From positions 1 to 64,000 of the forward strand of contig CAVUVH010000002.1 in NCBI GenBank assembly GCA_963744735.1: a DNA stretch of 64,000 nt, given 5' to 3'. The first letter of the stretch is position 1. The number at the start of each line of letters is the position of its first letter. A program made the position numbers and the translations under genes. A model generated the notes under the pieces. It was not told where the DNA came from. It searched no databases and saw only the letters and a program-made list of their open reading frames with translations. Source of the stretch: RPQJ01 sp963744735 (GTDB lineage: Bacteria; Pseudomonadota; Gammaproteobacteria; Steroidobacterales; Steroidobacteraceae). This document shows positions 10,983 through 21,863 of the stretch, piece by piece.

Positions 10983-11911
10983 TGCGCGTGCTCATGGCTG
11001 CGCCTCCGTGCGCCGGCAGCTTGCACGATGCCGACGGGCGCGCCCGTCGGATCGGCGATGATCGCGACCGTCGCGCTGCCCATGGCGAGCGGTTCCAGCA
11101 GCACCTTGCCACCCGCGGCCTTGGCGGCGTCGACCGACGCCCTGGCGTCGGCGACGCGAATGTACGGCAGCCAGGTCGGCGTCGTCTTGCTGTTCTGCTT
11201 CTGCATGATGCCGGCGCGCGCGTAGCCGCCCGAGAGCAGATGCAGGCCGCTGCGCGGCCCGTCGTCCGCGACCGGCACGGTCTCGTAGCCCACGACGGCG
11301 CGATAGAAAGCCGCGGCCTTGTCGACGTCGTTGGTCCAGAGGTCGACCCAGTACCACTCGTTGACGTCGCCCGGCGTAGTCGAGCGGGTCGCCGTTCTTC
11401 GACCTGACGACCCCGAACAGGACGCCCTCCGGGTCCTTGAACACGGCGGTCTCGCCGCGCTCGCCGAGCATGACCGGTGCGTGGACGACCGTGCCGCCGC
11501 TTGCAGTGACTGCGGCTGCTGCTGCCTTCACGTCGGCGACCGAGATCAGCCCGATCCAGCGCGCCGAGGGTGTCTTGCCCTTCATCGCCCGCTGGTCGAA
11601 CACCATGCCGCCGATCGGCAGGCCGTCGGCGAGGGCCAGCGTGTAGGTGTCGCGGTCGTCGTCGCCGCCGTAGGTCTCGAACGTCCAGCCGAATACCTTG
11701 CCGTAGAAATCCGCCGCCGCGGCGACGTCCGACGGTCACCAGGTCGCCCCAGACGAACCGGCCCGGGGTGTGCAGTCCCGTGGGCGGGTCGACGATCGGG
11801 CGGCCAGTAACGGTCGGCCGCCTGGGCGCTGAGTGCCAGCCAGCGAGCCGAGCATGGCCAGCCACCAGCGACGGCCTTGCGTGACGCTGTCCGGAATGTC
11901 GATTGGATCAT
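10979..11911 (-). CDS. Secreted two-domain VOC (glyoxalase-fold) protein, several frameshifts
   Basis: Two vicinal-oxygen-chelate domains can be pieced together from three frames. The first contains GRFVWGDLVTV, then ARWIGLISVADVKAAAAAV and TAVFKDPEGVLFGVV; the second contains the segment GYETVPVADDGPRSGLHLL and then TWLPYIRVADARASVDAAKAAGG with VAIIADPTGAPVGIVQ. The N-terminus is hydrophobic and signal-like, so export is likely. The start overlaps the fdhD stop (ATGA) and the stop overlaps the lipoprotein start, placing it in the sox operon. VOC proteins bind metal and handle small aldehydes or related substrates; the substrate here is unknown. Confidence 0.72.
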
Positions 11912-12805
11912 TCGCGATACTCGGCGTCAGCTTCATGGGCGAGGCGTTCGTCGCCGGCATAGACGTTGAAGCGCTGGCCGCGGACGAAGCCCAGCAGGGT
12001 GACGCCGAACTCGCGGGCCGCATCGATCGCAAGGCTCGACGGCGCGCCCACGGCGCAGACCACCGGGATGCCGGCCATCACCGCCTTCTGCAGCAGCTCG
12101 AAGCTGGCACGCCCGCTCAGCAGCAGGATCGAGTCGTCGAGCGGCAGCGCATCGTCGAGGAAGCGCGCGCCGATCAGCTTGTCGAGCGCATTGTGGCGGC
12201 CGACGTCTTCGCGCAGTCCCAGCAGTTCGCCGCTGCGCGAGAAGAGCGCGGAGGCGTGCAGTCCCCCGGTGGACTGGAACACGGCCTGCTGTGCGTGCAG
12301 GCGGCGGGGCAGGTCGTCGATCAGGGCGGCCTCCACGCGGAAGCCGGCCGGCGTGGTCACGGCGCGCGCGCCCGTGGCCAGCGCATCGAGCGAGGACTTG
12401 CCGCAGACGCCGCAGCTCGAGGTCGTGTAGAAATTGCGCTCCAGCCGCTTGAGGTCGACCTCGACGCCCTCGACCAGGTCGACGCGCAGCGTGTTGGTGG
12501 CGCCCTTGCCCTTGCCGCAATGGTGGATACGCTCGATCTGCTGCCGGGAGTCCAGGATGCCTTCGGTCAGCAGGAAGCCGGCGGCGAGTTCGAAGTCGTC
12601 GCCCGGCGTGCGCATCGTGATCGAGATCGGCCGATGCTGCAGCTTGCCGTCCTCGCGCAGTCCCAGGCCGGATCTCGAGCGGCTCCTCGACCGCGACGGC
12701 ATCGGCGCTCTCAGGCGCGGGCTGCCCGGATTCGTAGCGCACGATGGTGGCCTGGCCGGTCACGGGCCGTCCGCTCAGGGGTGCATTGGGGCCCGACGAC
12801 GACAC
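11908..12805 (-). CDS. fdhD: FdhD, formate dehydrogenase accessory sulfurtransferase, frameshifted
   Basis: FdhD passes sulfur from a cysteine desulfurase to the molybdenum cofactor of formate dehydrogenase. The catalytic cysteine pair is visible in TTSSCGVCGKSSLD, and the conserved tail segments EDVGRHNALDKLIG and LSGRASFELLQKAVMAGIPVV are intact. The N-terminus (MSSSGPNAPLSGRPVTGQATI) lies in another frame and joins near 12670. It follows soxG, linking methyl oxidation through formate (see purU at 36228) to a formate dehydrogenase that must be encoded outside this window. Confidence 0.92.
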
Positions 12806-12826
12806 GAGGCTGCAGTCCTCCGGCGT

Positions 12827-13436
12827 TCAGACCGGTGCGGCCGCGAGGGTTCGCGACGGCAGCACCTCGCAACCATACTCCGCCGCCGAGGCAGCGAACC
12901 AGTGCCAGAAGCTGCCGAAGTAGGTGCGCATGGTCAGCAGCCGGTAAACGGGCGCAGCGGACACCTGCCAGAGCAGCAGGCCCAGGTGCGAGGCGGTGGT
13001 GATCGCGGCATCGCCGGGCCGGAAGACGCGCCGGGTCCAGGTCGATGGACACGCCCTTGGCCAGCACGTCGCGTGCACGCGGGCCGGCGAGTTCGAGCAG
13101 GATGCGGCTGTCGCTCTGGTCGAAGACCGAGGCAGTGTCGCCCAGGTGACGGTGGATGCGGGACTCGAGGTCCGCGGCCTGCGCGCTCAGCACCAGCCAG
13201 TGCCCGGGCCCGCTCCAGACGAAGCTGGCATCGCCGGCCTCGACCATGCGCGGCGTCGCCGGCAGTTCGACACCGTGCGCGGACAGCACGAGTCGCGCCA
13301 CGTCGGCAGCACGGCCCTTGCGCGCCAGCACGCTCGCCAGGCCGAAGTCCGTGAGTTCGGTGAGCGTGACGCCGGCCGGACCCTGCGCTTGCCCGAGCCG
13401 GCCCGGGCGGAATTCGAAGGTGTGTGCATCAGCCAC
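12827..13436 (-). CDS. soxG: Sarcosine oxidase gamma subunit (first set), frameshifted
   Basis: This is the small subunit of heterotetrameric sarcosine oxidase. GTG 13436 overlaps the end of soxA by eight bases. Readable parts include TFEFRPGRLGQAQGPAGVTLTE, then FVWSGPGHWLVLSA, SILLELAGPRARDVLAKG, and, after a shift near 13025, FRPGDAAITTASHLGLLLWQV and FGSFWHWFAASAAEYG. The GcvT-like fold fragment and its position after soxA define it; sequence conservation in SoxG is otherwise weak. Confidence 0.85.
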
Positions 13437-16408
13437 GGAGACGGGCTCCCTCGGGGTCGATGAAGACGGGCGGACAGACCTCCACCAGCGTCTCGACCTT
13501 GCGCAACGGATCGACGGCCAGCACCTTCTCGCCGTGGCGTTCGGGCCCGTGCGACAGCAGGCCGAGGCCGATCCACTGGCCCAGCGTCGGCGACCAGGCA
13601 ACCGACGTCATGTGGCCCTGGTCGTTGGCCGCGGTGCGGGCCGCGCCCTGCGGCACGAAGTGCATGCCGCCCGATATCTTCGCCTGCGGGTCGACCGGCT
13701 TGAAGCCCGACGAGCCGCGGCCTCGCGGGATCGCGCAGGTGCTCGCGGCGGCTCATCACCGCACCGATGTAGTCTTTCTTGTCGGAGGCCATGCGGCCGA
13801 AGCCCAGGTCGTAGGCGGTCGTCTCGCCGTTGAGTTCGCTGCCGGTCACGTGGCCTTTCTCGACGCGCAGCACGTTGAGCGCCTCGAGCCCGTAGGGCGT
13901 GACGCCCAGGTCCTTGCCCGCCGCGTGCAGCGTGCGGATCAGGGCATCGCCGCGGCGTGCCGGGACCGCGATTTCGTAGGCGAGTTCGCCCGAGAACGAG
14001 ATGCGGAACAGCCGTGCGCGCGGTCCGGTCGCGCAGCGCCACCTCGCCCCAGGCCATGAACGGGAACGCCGCATTGCTGATGTCGCACTGCGTATCGAGC
14101 ACGCGCTGCAGCAGTTCGCGCGAGCGGGGACCGGCGACCGCGAACTGCGCCCACTGGTCCGTGACCGAGACGAACTGCACGTCGAGCGACGGCCACAGCA
14201 CCTGGTGGCACAGGTGCATGTGCTGGTAGACGTCGATCGCGTGCGCGGTGGTCGTCGTGATCAGGTAGCGGTCCGGCGCCAGGCGCGCGACCGTGCCGTC
14301 GTCGAACATGAAGCCGTCTTCGCGCAGCATGATGCCGTAGCGCACCTTGCCGACCGCGAGCGTCGCCATGCCGTTGGCATACAGGCGCTCGATGAAGGCC
14401 AGCGCGTCCGGTCCCTGCACGTCGATCTTGCCGAGCGTCGAGACGTCGATCAGCCCGACGTCGGTGCGCACCGCGCGGGTCTCGCGGCAGGTCGGGTCGA
14501 ACCAGCCGCTCTCGCCCGGCTGCGGGAACCATTCCGGTCGCAGCCACGGCCCCGTTTCGACGAACGAGGCGCCGAGTTCCCGCGCCCAGGCGTGCCCCGG
14601 GGGCAGGCGGGTGGGGCGGAACTCCATGCCCTTGTGATGTCCGGCCAGCGCGCCGAAGGCGACCGGCGTGTACGGCGGACGGAAGGTGGTGACGCCCGTC
14701 TGCGCGATCGAGCGGCCCGTGTGCTTCGCCAGCAGTGCGAGGCCCGTGACGTTGGACGTCTTGCCCTGGTCCGTCGCCATGCCGAGCGTCGTGTAGCGCT
14801 TCAGGTGCTCGACCGAGCGGAACGCCTCGCGCTCGGCGAGCTCGATGTCGTCGGCGGTGACGTCGTTCTGGAAATCGACGAAGCACTTGCCCCTGGCCTG
14901 CGCCGTCGCCCACAGGCGCTCGAGCTGGGCGGATTCGTCGTCGACCACGGGGGCCGGCAAGCGGCGTGACGTGGAACCCGAGCGCGCTGGCCGCCGCCTG
15001 GCCCAGGCGGGCGCCGGTGGCGAGCGCATCGGCGAGCGTGAAGTCGCCGTTTGCGGCCCCGGCGACGGCCATGCCCGGCGGCAGGTCATAGGGCACGAAC
15101 GCGGCCAGCGCCTCGTTCCAGCGCGGCTTGTGGCCGCGATGCGAGGTCAGGTGCAGCGTCGGCGACCAGCCGCCCGACATCGCGACCAGGTCGCAGTCGA
15201 TGCGGTGACGGCCGCCGTCGTGGCCCGCGACCTCGACGCCTTCCACCGCACGACGTCCACGCACCGTGACGATCTCGCCGGCAATGGCCGGCGCGTCCGG
15301 GCACCTGTGCCGCCATGCGGCCGGATGACGTCGCCCTGGCGCGAATCGATCGACGGCGGCAACCTCGGCGCCCGCGGCCAGCAGCGTGGTCGCCGTGGTC
15401 CAGCGCGTCATCGTTGTCGGTGAATACGACCGCACGCTGGCCGGGCAGGGCGCCGTAGCGATTGACGTAGCTGCGGACCGCGCCGGCCAGCATCACGCCG
15501 GGCCGGTCGTTGTTGCCGAAGACCAGCGGCCGCTCGATCGAGCCGGTGGCCAGCACGCACTCGCGCGCCACGATGCGCCACAGGCGCTGGCGCGGCGTGA
15601 ATGGCAGCGGGAGCCGGCAGGTGATCGCTGACCCGCTCGACGGCGCCGTAGGTGCCGCCGTCGTAGACCCCGAAAACGGTGGTCCGTGGCAGCAGGCGGA
15701 CGTTGGGCAGGGCGCGCAGTTCGGCAGTCGCCTGGGCGACCCAGGCCGGACCGGGTGAACCGTCGATTGTCCGACAATCCGACAGCAGCCGGCCGCCGAA
15801 GCGCAAAGTCCTCGTCGGCCAGCACCACGCGCGCGCCGGACCTTGCAGCGGTCAGGGCCGCCGCGAGACCGGCAGGTCCACCGCCGATCACCAGCACGTC
15901 GCAATGGGCCCAGGACTTCTCGTAGGTGTCCGGGTCGGCTTCGAGCGAGGCCTTGCCGAGGCCAGCGGCGCGCCGGATCGCGGGCTCGTACACCTTCTCC
16001 CAGAACGAGGCGGGCCACATGAACGTCTTGTAGTAGAACCCCGCCACGAAGATCGGCGAGAGCAGGCCGTTGACGGCCAGCAGGTCGTGCTTCAGCGACG
16101 GCCAGCGGTTCTGGCTGGTGGCCTCGAGTCCGTCGAACAGTTCGACGGTGGTGGCGCGCGTGTTCGGCTCACGGCGGGCGCCGGTGCGCAGTTCGACCAG
16201 CGCGTTGGGCTCTTCCGGACCCGCGCTCAGCACGCCGCGGGGCCGGTGGTACTTGAACGAACGGCCGACCAGGCCGCACGCCGTTGGCCAGCAGCGCCGA
16301 GGCGAGCGTGTCGCCGGCATAACCGCCGTACTCCACGCCGTCGAAACGGAAGCGGCAGGGCCGGGCGCGGTCGATCAGGCCGCCACGCGGCAGGCGCGAC
16401 GAACTCAC
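13429..16408 (-). CDS. soxA: Sarcosine oxidase alpha subunit (first set), about seven frameshifts
   Basis: This is the large subunit, about 990 residues when repaired. From the N-terminus it has a Fer2_4-like domain (FRFDGVEYGGYAGDTLASAL, then GRSFKYHRPRGVLSAGPEEP), an FAD/NAD Rossmann domain (DVLVIGGGPAGLAAALTAA), an oxidoreductase middle (VLATGSIERPLVFGNNDRP), and a C-terminal GcvT-type folate-binding half starting near KCFVDFQNDVTADDIELA. It oxidises N-methyl groups and hands formaldehyde-level carbon to tetrahydrofolate, working with SoxB, SoxD and SoxG. Its GTG start at 16408 overlaps soxD. The many shifts leave every domain recognisable, which argues for sequence error rather than a pseudogene. 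Confidence 0.9.
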
Positions 16409-16689
16409 CGCGACTCTCCCTTGCCGTAATGCTCGCGTGCTGCCACGGCGCCGTGGATCGCGTGGGTGCGCGTGTCGCGCTCGACCACGAGCCATTCGTG
16501 GCAGCCGCCCTGGTGAAACCAGAGCTCGCGGTGCAGGCCCGCGGGATTGTCGCGCAGGTAGACGTAGTCGAAGAACGCAGGCTCCGGCGCCGGCGGCCGC
16601 GGCATCGCGGCCGCTGCATCCGTGGCATCGCCGTAGTAGACGAACTCGTCGTGGATGCGCGGACCGCAGTGAGGGCAGGGGATACGCAT
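16405..16689 (-). CDS. soxD: Sarcosine oxidase delta subunit (first set)
   Basis: This intact 94-residue subunit has the zinc ligands known for SoxD in the expected places: Cys5 and Cys8 in CPHC, His59 and Cys63 in HQGGC. It begins 11 bases after soxB, and its stop overlaps the soxA start. It is structural, holding alpha and beta subunits together. It is one of the few unbroken genes in this operon, which helps to fix the reading of its neighbours. Confidence 0.93.
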   Translation of the reverse strand: MRIPCPHCGPRIHDEFVYYGDATDAAAAMPRPPAPEPAFFDYVYLRDNPAGLHRELWFHQGGCHEWLVVERDTRTHAIHGAVAAREHYGKGESR

Positions 16690-16699
16690 GGCGTGACCG

Positions 16700-17960
16700 T
16701 CAGTGCCTGTTGGGGCGCGCGCCGCCGCCGTGTTCGTCGATCAGCCGGCCGGTCGCAAACCGGTCCAGGCGATAGGCTTTGGCGACCTCGTGCGAGGTGT
16801 CGGTGCGCGAGCAGGTGCGCAAAGCACCAGCCCGACGCGGGCGTGGCCTTGAAGCCGCCGTAGCACCAGCCCGCATCGAGGTACAGGCCGTCGACCGGCG
16901 TGCGGTCGATGATCGGCGAGCCGTCCATCGACATGTCCATGATGCCGCCCCACGAACGCAGCACCCGCAGGCGGCTCAGGAACGGGAACAGCGCGATGCC
17001 TTCCTCGCAGACTTCCTCCACCGTCGGCAGGTTGCCGCGCTGGGCGTACGAGTTGTACAGGTCGATGCTGCCGCCGAACACGAGGCCGCCCTTGTCGGAC
17101 TGGCTGATGTAGAAGTGTCCCGCGCCGATAGGTGACGACGCAGGGAATGATCGGCTTCAGGCCCTCGGAGACGAACGCCTGCAGCACGTGGCTCTCGATC
17201 GGCAGCCGCAGCCCGGCCATCGCCGCCACGCGCGAGGTGTTGCCGGCGCAGGCGAGGCCGATCTTGCGGCTGGCGATGAAGCCGCGCGTGGTCTCCACGC
17301 CGCACACGCCGCGCCCGTCCTGGCGGATGCCGGTCACCTCGCAGTTCTGGATGACGTCGACGCCCAGCCGGTCGGCCGCGCGCGCAAAGCCCCAGGCGAC
17401 CGCGTCGTGGCGCACCGTGCCGCCGCGGCGCTGCAGCAGGCCGCCCTTGATCGGGAAGCGCGCGTTGTCGAAATCGCAGTACGGCAGCAGCTTGCGCACG
17501 TCCCTGGCGTCGAGGATCTCGCCGTCGACGCCGTGCAGGTGCATCGCGTTGCCGCGGCGCACGCAGGCGTCGCGCTGCGAGTCGCTGTTGAAGATGTTGA
17601 GCACGCCGCGCTGGCTGACCATCGCGTTGTAGTTGATGTCCTGCTCGAGGCCTTCCCACAGCTTGAGCGAGTGCTCGTAGAAGGGGATGTTGCCGGGCAG
17701 CAGGTAGTTGGAACGGATGATCGTCGTGTTGCGGCCGACGTTGCCGCTGCCGATATAGCCCTTTTCCACGCACCGCCACGTTGCGCATGCCGTGGTTCTT
17801 CGCCAGGTAGTACGCCGTGGCCAGGCCGTGGCCGCCGCCGCCCACGACGATGGCGTCGTACGCGGGCTTCGGCTCGGGCTCACGCCACGCGGGCTGCCCA
17901 GCCGCGATGGCCGCGGAGCGACTCCCGCAGCAGGCTGAAGATCGAGTATCGGTTGGCCAC
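16700..17960 (-). CDS. soxB: Sarcosine oxidase beta subunit (first set), several frameshifts
   Basis: This DAO-family flavoprotein subunit carries the amine-oxidising site. GTG 17960 lies five bases from the preceding stop. The dinucleotide-binding motif is AIVVGGGGHGLATAYYLAKN; the segment GNVGRNTTIIRSNYL and the histidine in RRGGTVRHDAVAWG (the region of covalent flavin attachment in SoxB) are present, as is GWCYGGFKATPASGWCFAHL near the end. Restoring the last frame gives a tail ending DEHGGGARPNRH and a stop at 16700. It is paralogous to the beta subunit at 55517, and the two sets may prefer different N-methyl amines. Confidence 0.9.
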
Positions 17961-17964
17961 GCCG

Positions 17965-19405
17965 TCAGTCCGGGATGATGCAGCCCTTGTTCATGATGTC
18001 GTTCGGGTCGAACGCGCGCTTCAGGCGCTCGAGGATGTAGTACGACGAGTCGTATTCCTCGCGGACCCACGGCGTGCGCGCCTTGCCCATGCCGTGGTGA
18101 TGCACGACCGAGCCGCCGAGCTTCAGCGTCTCTTCGCAGATCACGCGGTTGATCTCGCGCCGGTACTTGGTCACTTCCTGCTCGGGCGGGCAGTTCACGT
18201 TGTAGTAGTAGATGAAGTACATGTTGGTGCCGTTGACGTAGCTGTGCGAGCTGTGCCCGCCGGCCACGGTGATGTCGGGCACCTCGACGCGCAGGCGCTT
18301 GAGCGCGTTCTCGTAGATGTCGCAGATCGTGCTCCAGTCCGCCGACACCTCGGTCGTGCGGCCCATGGTCTTCGTCGCCACGATTTCCCTGCGCTCGTTG
18401 GCGATCTTGTCCGCGCCCCAGTTGAGGTCGGCAAACCACTCCTGCAGGTGGTGCGGGTCGACCGGCTTGCACTCGGGAAACTTCGCCACCAGCGCCTTGA
18501 TCCCGTCGATGGTGGCCTGGACCACGCCGGCCGGACCCTCGGCCATGAACAGCAGCACGCAGTCGTCCTTGGCCGCGAACTTCGAGAAGTGGAATGCGCC
18601 ATCGGGCGGGTCGTACAGGCGCGCCACCGAGGGCTTGTAGCCGGCGACCATCACCTCGCGCAGGGCCTCGAAGCCGGTGCGCATGTTCTTGAGCGTCCAG
18701 CCGACGAACGTGTTGTTCGGCCGGCAGGTACGGGAACAGCTTCACCGTGACTTCGGTGATGTAGCAGAGCGCGCCCTCGTTGCCGATGACGACATGCCGG
18801 ATGTCCGGGCCGACCGCGCGGCGCGGCACGTTCTTGATGCGCGTGACCGTGCCGTCCGGGAAGACGGCCTCGCAGCCCACGACCATGTCCTCGATGCCGC
18901 CGTACAGCGTCGAGAACTGGCCGATGCTGCGGGTGGCGACCAGGCCGCCCATCTGCGCGATCGGCTTCGACTGCGGCGAATGCCCGGTGGTGACGCCCTG
19001 CTTGCGGGCTTCGTCCTCCAGCGTCTGCAGGCAGACGCCGCACTGCGCCGTGGCCTGCATGTTGTAGGGGTCGATCTTCAGGATGCGGTTCATCCCCGAG
19101 CCGTCGAGCACGATCGAGTTCTCGACCGTCGTCTGCAGCCCGCCCTCGGTCGCGGTCCGGCCGGTGCGCGGGACGACGTTGATCCGGTGCTGGTTGGCGT
19201 ACTTGAGCACGTCGACCACGTGCTGGGTGCTGCGCGCCATGACCACGGCCGCCGGGACGGGCTGCGTGAAGACGCCGTGCACGTCCTCGTACAGGTGCAG
19301 GCGGTCGATGCTGCTCTGCTTCAGTTCCTGCTCGTCCGTCACCACGTTGGCGGGCCCCACGATGCGCTGGAGTCCTTCGACGATGGCAGTTCTGCTCAAG
19401 GCCAT
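17965..19405 (-). CDS. FAD-linked oxidase (VAO/AGPS-like), one frameshift
   Basis: This is a flavoprotein of the FAD_binding_4 / FAD-oxidase C-terminal family, about 480 residues. N-terminal FAD-binding features include RTGRTATEGGLQTTVENSIVLDG-type elements and HSPQSKPIAQMGGLVATRSIGQ. The C-terminal half has a histidine-rich GGSVVHHHGMGKARTPW, typical of alkyldihydroxyacetonephosphate-synthase-like and glycolate/lactate dehydrogenase-like members. A shift near 18720 splits the two halves. The start overlaps the FGGY kinase stop. The substrate is unknown; given the neighbours, a 2-hydroxyacid or polyol-derived intermediate is plausible. Confidence 0.85.
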
Positions 19406-20891
19406 GATGCGGTCCTTTGTGGTGTGGCGGGTGCCGGCGTGCCGGCGTCAGTGAAAGAGGGCCAGGACCGTTCGAGGACCTGGTCGGTGGATAGCCGGAC
19501 GTTGCGGTACACGGCGTCGTTCATGCGCCGGTACAGCTCGGTGTTGTGCGGCTGCGGCTGGAACGTCTCGCGCGGCTTTTCCATGCGCGCGACGGCGGCC
19601 GCGAAATCCGGGTACACGCCCGTCGCGACGGCGGCGCAGATCGCCGCCCCGAGGCTGGCGCCGCCCGGGCCGGTGGCGCGCGAGGCGGGCAGGCCGAACG
19701 CGTCGGCAAAGATCTGCATGAACAAGGGGCTGGTCGATCCGCCGCCCGAGACCACGATCTCGCGCAGCGTGGTGCCGAGTTCCGTGGTCATGGCCTCGAC
19801 CTTGTCCTGCATCGTCAGCGCGATCGCTTCCAGGATCGAGCGGTAGGCGTGGGCCCGGGTGTGGCGCGCATCGAACCCGAGCATGATGCCCTTGCGATAG
19901 GGGTGGTCCGTCGGCGCCAGCCAGTCGAGCACGCTGTAGAGCCCCTCGCTGCCCGCGGGCACACGCAGCGCCTCGTCCTCCAGCACCTGCTCGCGCGTCA
20001 CGCCGCGGGCCGCGGCGGCGGCGGCAAACTCGGGTCCCAGCAGGTCCATCAGCCAGGTGAGCGTCCACATGCCGCGGCGGATGCCGTGGCTTTCGTACAG
20101 GTAGCGGTGCGGCACGCAGCCGAAATTGGTCCAGAACTGCTGCGCGTCCGGGCGATTGCGCGGACCGTGCACCATCGCCGCGATGTAGGTGCCGAGCGAG
20201 ACCAGCGCCGTGCGGTCGTCGAGCGACCCGGATCCGAGCGCCTCGACCGCCTTGTCGTTGGCCGTGACCACCACCGGCAAACCGGCCGGGATGCCGGTGG
20301 CCGCCGCTGCCTCGGCCGTGACCGTGCCCGCCACCGTGCCGGGCGGCAGCAGCTCGAACAGATGCTCGCGCCGGACGTTGAACTGCCGGTACAGCGCCGG
20401 GTCGGTGCTCCACTGCCAGGTGTCGGTGTCGATCGGCCACTGCAGCAGGATGTTGTTGGCAGCGGTGTCGCGGAACTCGCCGGTGAAGCGCTGCGTCGAG
20501 GTAGCCCGACGAGGTCGTGGCATAGGCCAGGCCCGGATCGTCCGGCATGTACGGCTGGTACGCGCGCGTGTCCATCCAGCTCATGACCGGCTGCAGCAGC
20601 GAGCCGTCGGCGCGCAGGAACGCCTTGCAGCAGCGGATCGTGCACAGGCCGACGCCGACGATGTCGCCGGGATCGCCGTTGAAGCGGGCGAGCGCCTGCG
20701 CGGCTCGCGTGCACGATCGAGTCCCACAGGTCGTCGTCCGGATGCTCGACGATGCCGGGCCGCGGGCGACTTGCCGCGCGCAGCACCTGGCGGCCTTCGG
20801 CGACGGCATTGCCCTCGAGGTCGTAGATCACGACCTTGGTGCTCTGCGAGCCGTTGTCGATGCCGACGATGTAGCGACCGGTCTGCGGCAT
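19396..20891 (-). CDS. FGGY-family carbohydrate kinase, two frameshifts
   Basis: This sugar/polyol kinase has the hexokinase-fold phosphate-1 motif at the N-terminus (YIVGIDNGSQSTKVVIYDLEG) and the C-terminal adenosine/phosphate region (REIVVSGGGSTSPLFMQIFADAFG, then GPGGASLGAAICAA). Shifts fall near 20500 and 20705. Kinases of this family phosphorylate glycerol, xylulose, ribulose, erythritol and similar substrates; specificity cannot be read from sequence alone. It is unusual inside a sarcosine oxidase operon and suggests a substrate with both a polyol and an N-methyl part, or a co-regulated sugar branch. Confidence 0.88.
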
Positions 20892-20897
20892 TGGCGA

Positions 20898-21674
20898 TCA
20901 GCGCACCAGGTAGCCACCGTCGACGACGAGCAGGTGGCCGTTGACGTAATTGGAGGCGCGACTCGACAGGAACACGAGCGCGCCCATGAGGTCGACGGGC
21001 TCGCCCCAGCGCTCGGCCGGGATGTGGTCGAGCACGCGCTGGTTGGTCACCGGATCGCTGCGCGTCTTGCGCGTGATCTCGGTGGCGTAGTAGCCCGGCG
21101 CGATGCCGTTGACCTGGATGTTGTGCATCGCGAGTTCGTCGCAGTACGCCTTGGTGAAGCCGGCGAGGCCGTGCTTGGTCGCGGCATACGCGGACGACCA
21201 GCGGCCGCCGAGGAACGAGAACAGCGAGCAGATGTTGACGATCTTGCCGCTCTTCTGCGGGATCATCCGCTTTGCCGCCTCGTAGCTGAGTTCGAACGCG
21301 GCGGTGAGGTTGACCGCCACCGTCGCGTCCCATTGCGGTCGGCCGAAGTCGAGCACCTCGGCCATCGGGCAGATGCCGGCGCTGTTGACCAGGATGTCGA
21401 TGCGCCCGAAGCGCTCGACGCAGGCGTCGATCACCTGCGCCGCGGCGCCCGGCGCCGTGATGTCGATCTTGAGGTACTCGTAGCGGCGGCCGGTTGCCGC
21501 GACCAGCGGACCGGTCTTGCCGTCGTCGTCCATCACGCTCGGCACGAACACGTCGGCGCCGGCCTTGGCGAGCGCCAGCGTGAAGGCCTGGCCGAGGCCG
21601 GTATTGCCGCCGGTGACGATGGCCTTCTTGCCCGCGAGCGAGAAGAAATCCAGCGCGAATTCGGTGATCTCCAT
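20898..21674 (-). CDS. Short-chain dehydrogenase/reductase, intact
   Basis: This is a 258-residue classical SDR. The cofactor motif TGGNTGLG is at about residue 21, NSAG at about 95, and the catalytic tyrosine/lysine pair in YAATK at about 165, followed by IAPGYYATEITRKTR. It resembles the KduD / gluconate 5-dehydrogenase branch, which acts on sugar acids and polyols. It is the first gene of the minus-strand operon and is followed seven bases later by the FGGY kinase, so polyol oxidation then phosphorylation is a reasonable guess. Confidence 0.9.
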   Translation of the reverse strand: MEITEFALDFFSLAGKKAIVTGGNTGLGQAFTLALAKAGADVFVPSVMDDDGKTGPLVAATGRRYEYLKIDITAPGAAAQVIDACVERFGRIDILVNSAGICPMAEVLDFGRPQWDATVAVNLTAAFELSYEAAKRMIPQKSGKIVNICSLFSFLGGRWSSAYAATKHGLAGFTKAYCDELAMHNIQVNGIAPGYYATEITRKTRSDPVTNQRVLDHIPAERWGEPVDLMGALVFLSSRASNYVNGHLLVVDGGYLVR

Positions 21675-21761
21675 CGGGCGTGCTCCGTTGGCCGCGTCAC
21701 CGCGATCGTCGCGGCCGGGCTCGTGTTCGGGGTGGGCGCTGTCCGCCGCAGCGCGCGCAGA

Positions 21762-21767
21762 AGTATA
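21762..21767 (-). promoter_or_regulatory. Probable -10 box of the SDR/kinase/sox operon
   Basis: The minus strand reads TATACT here, 88 bases before the SDR start. No good -35 sits 16-18 bases upstream, so an activator may be required. The shared operator seen at the three methyl-transfer promoters is not present. Confidence 0.45.
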
Positions 21768-21808
21768 GCGTGCAGGTCTGCGTTGCGCGGAAGGGCTCGC
21801 GGCTGTGT

Positions 21809-21838
21809 TTGACGCGGGCCGGCGCTAGCTGTTACCAA
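21809..21838 (+). promoter_or_regulatory. Possible promoter of the choline-type ABC operon
   Basis: TTGACG at 21809-21814 and TACCAA at 21833-21838 are separated by 18 bases, about 25 bases before the ATG at 21864. The -35 is near consensus and the -10 is weak. Confidence 0.4.
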
Positions 21839-21863
21839 TGCGTCAGAAGATTTTGCGCGGGGG

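Noticed and set aside
13429..16408. soxA (first set) as a pseudogene
   Set aside because: All domains and conserved residues persist across frames, the same error pattern affects unrelated genes, and neighbouring soxD is intact.
16976..19405. An 809-codon frame apparently fusing the FAD-linked oxidase to the sarcosine oxidase beta subunit
   Set aside because: Frame slips in both genes remove the oxidase stop; the correct stop (17965) and a separate GTG start for soxB (17960) are visible in the restored frames.
21675..21863. A fourth copy of the shared operator between the SDR and ABC operons
   Set aside because: TGACGC at 21810 lacks a second half-site 21 bp away and lacks the AAGC core, so it does not fit the model.
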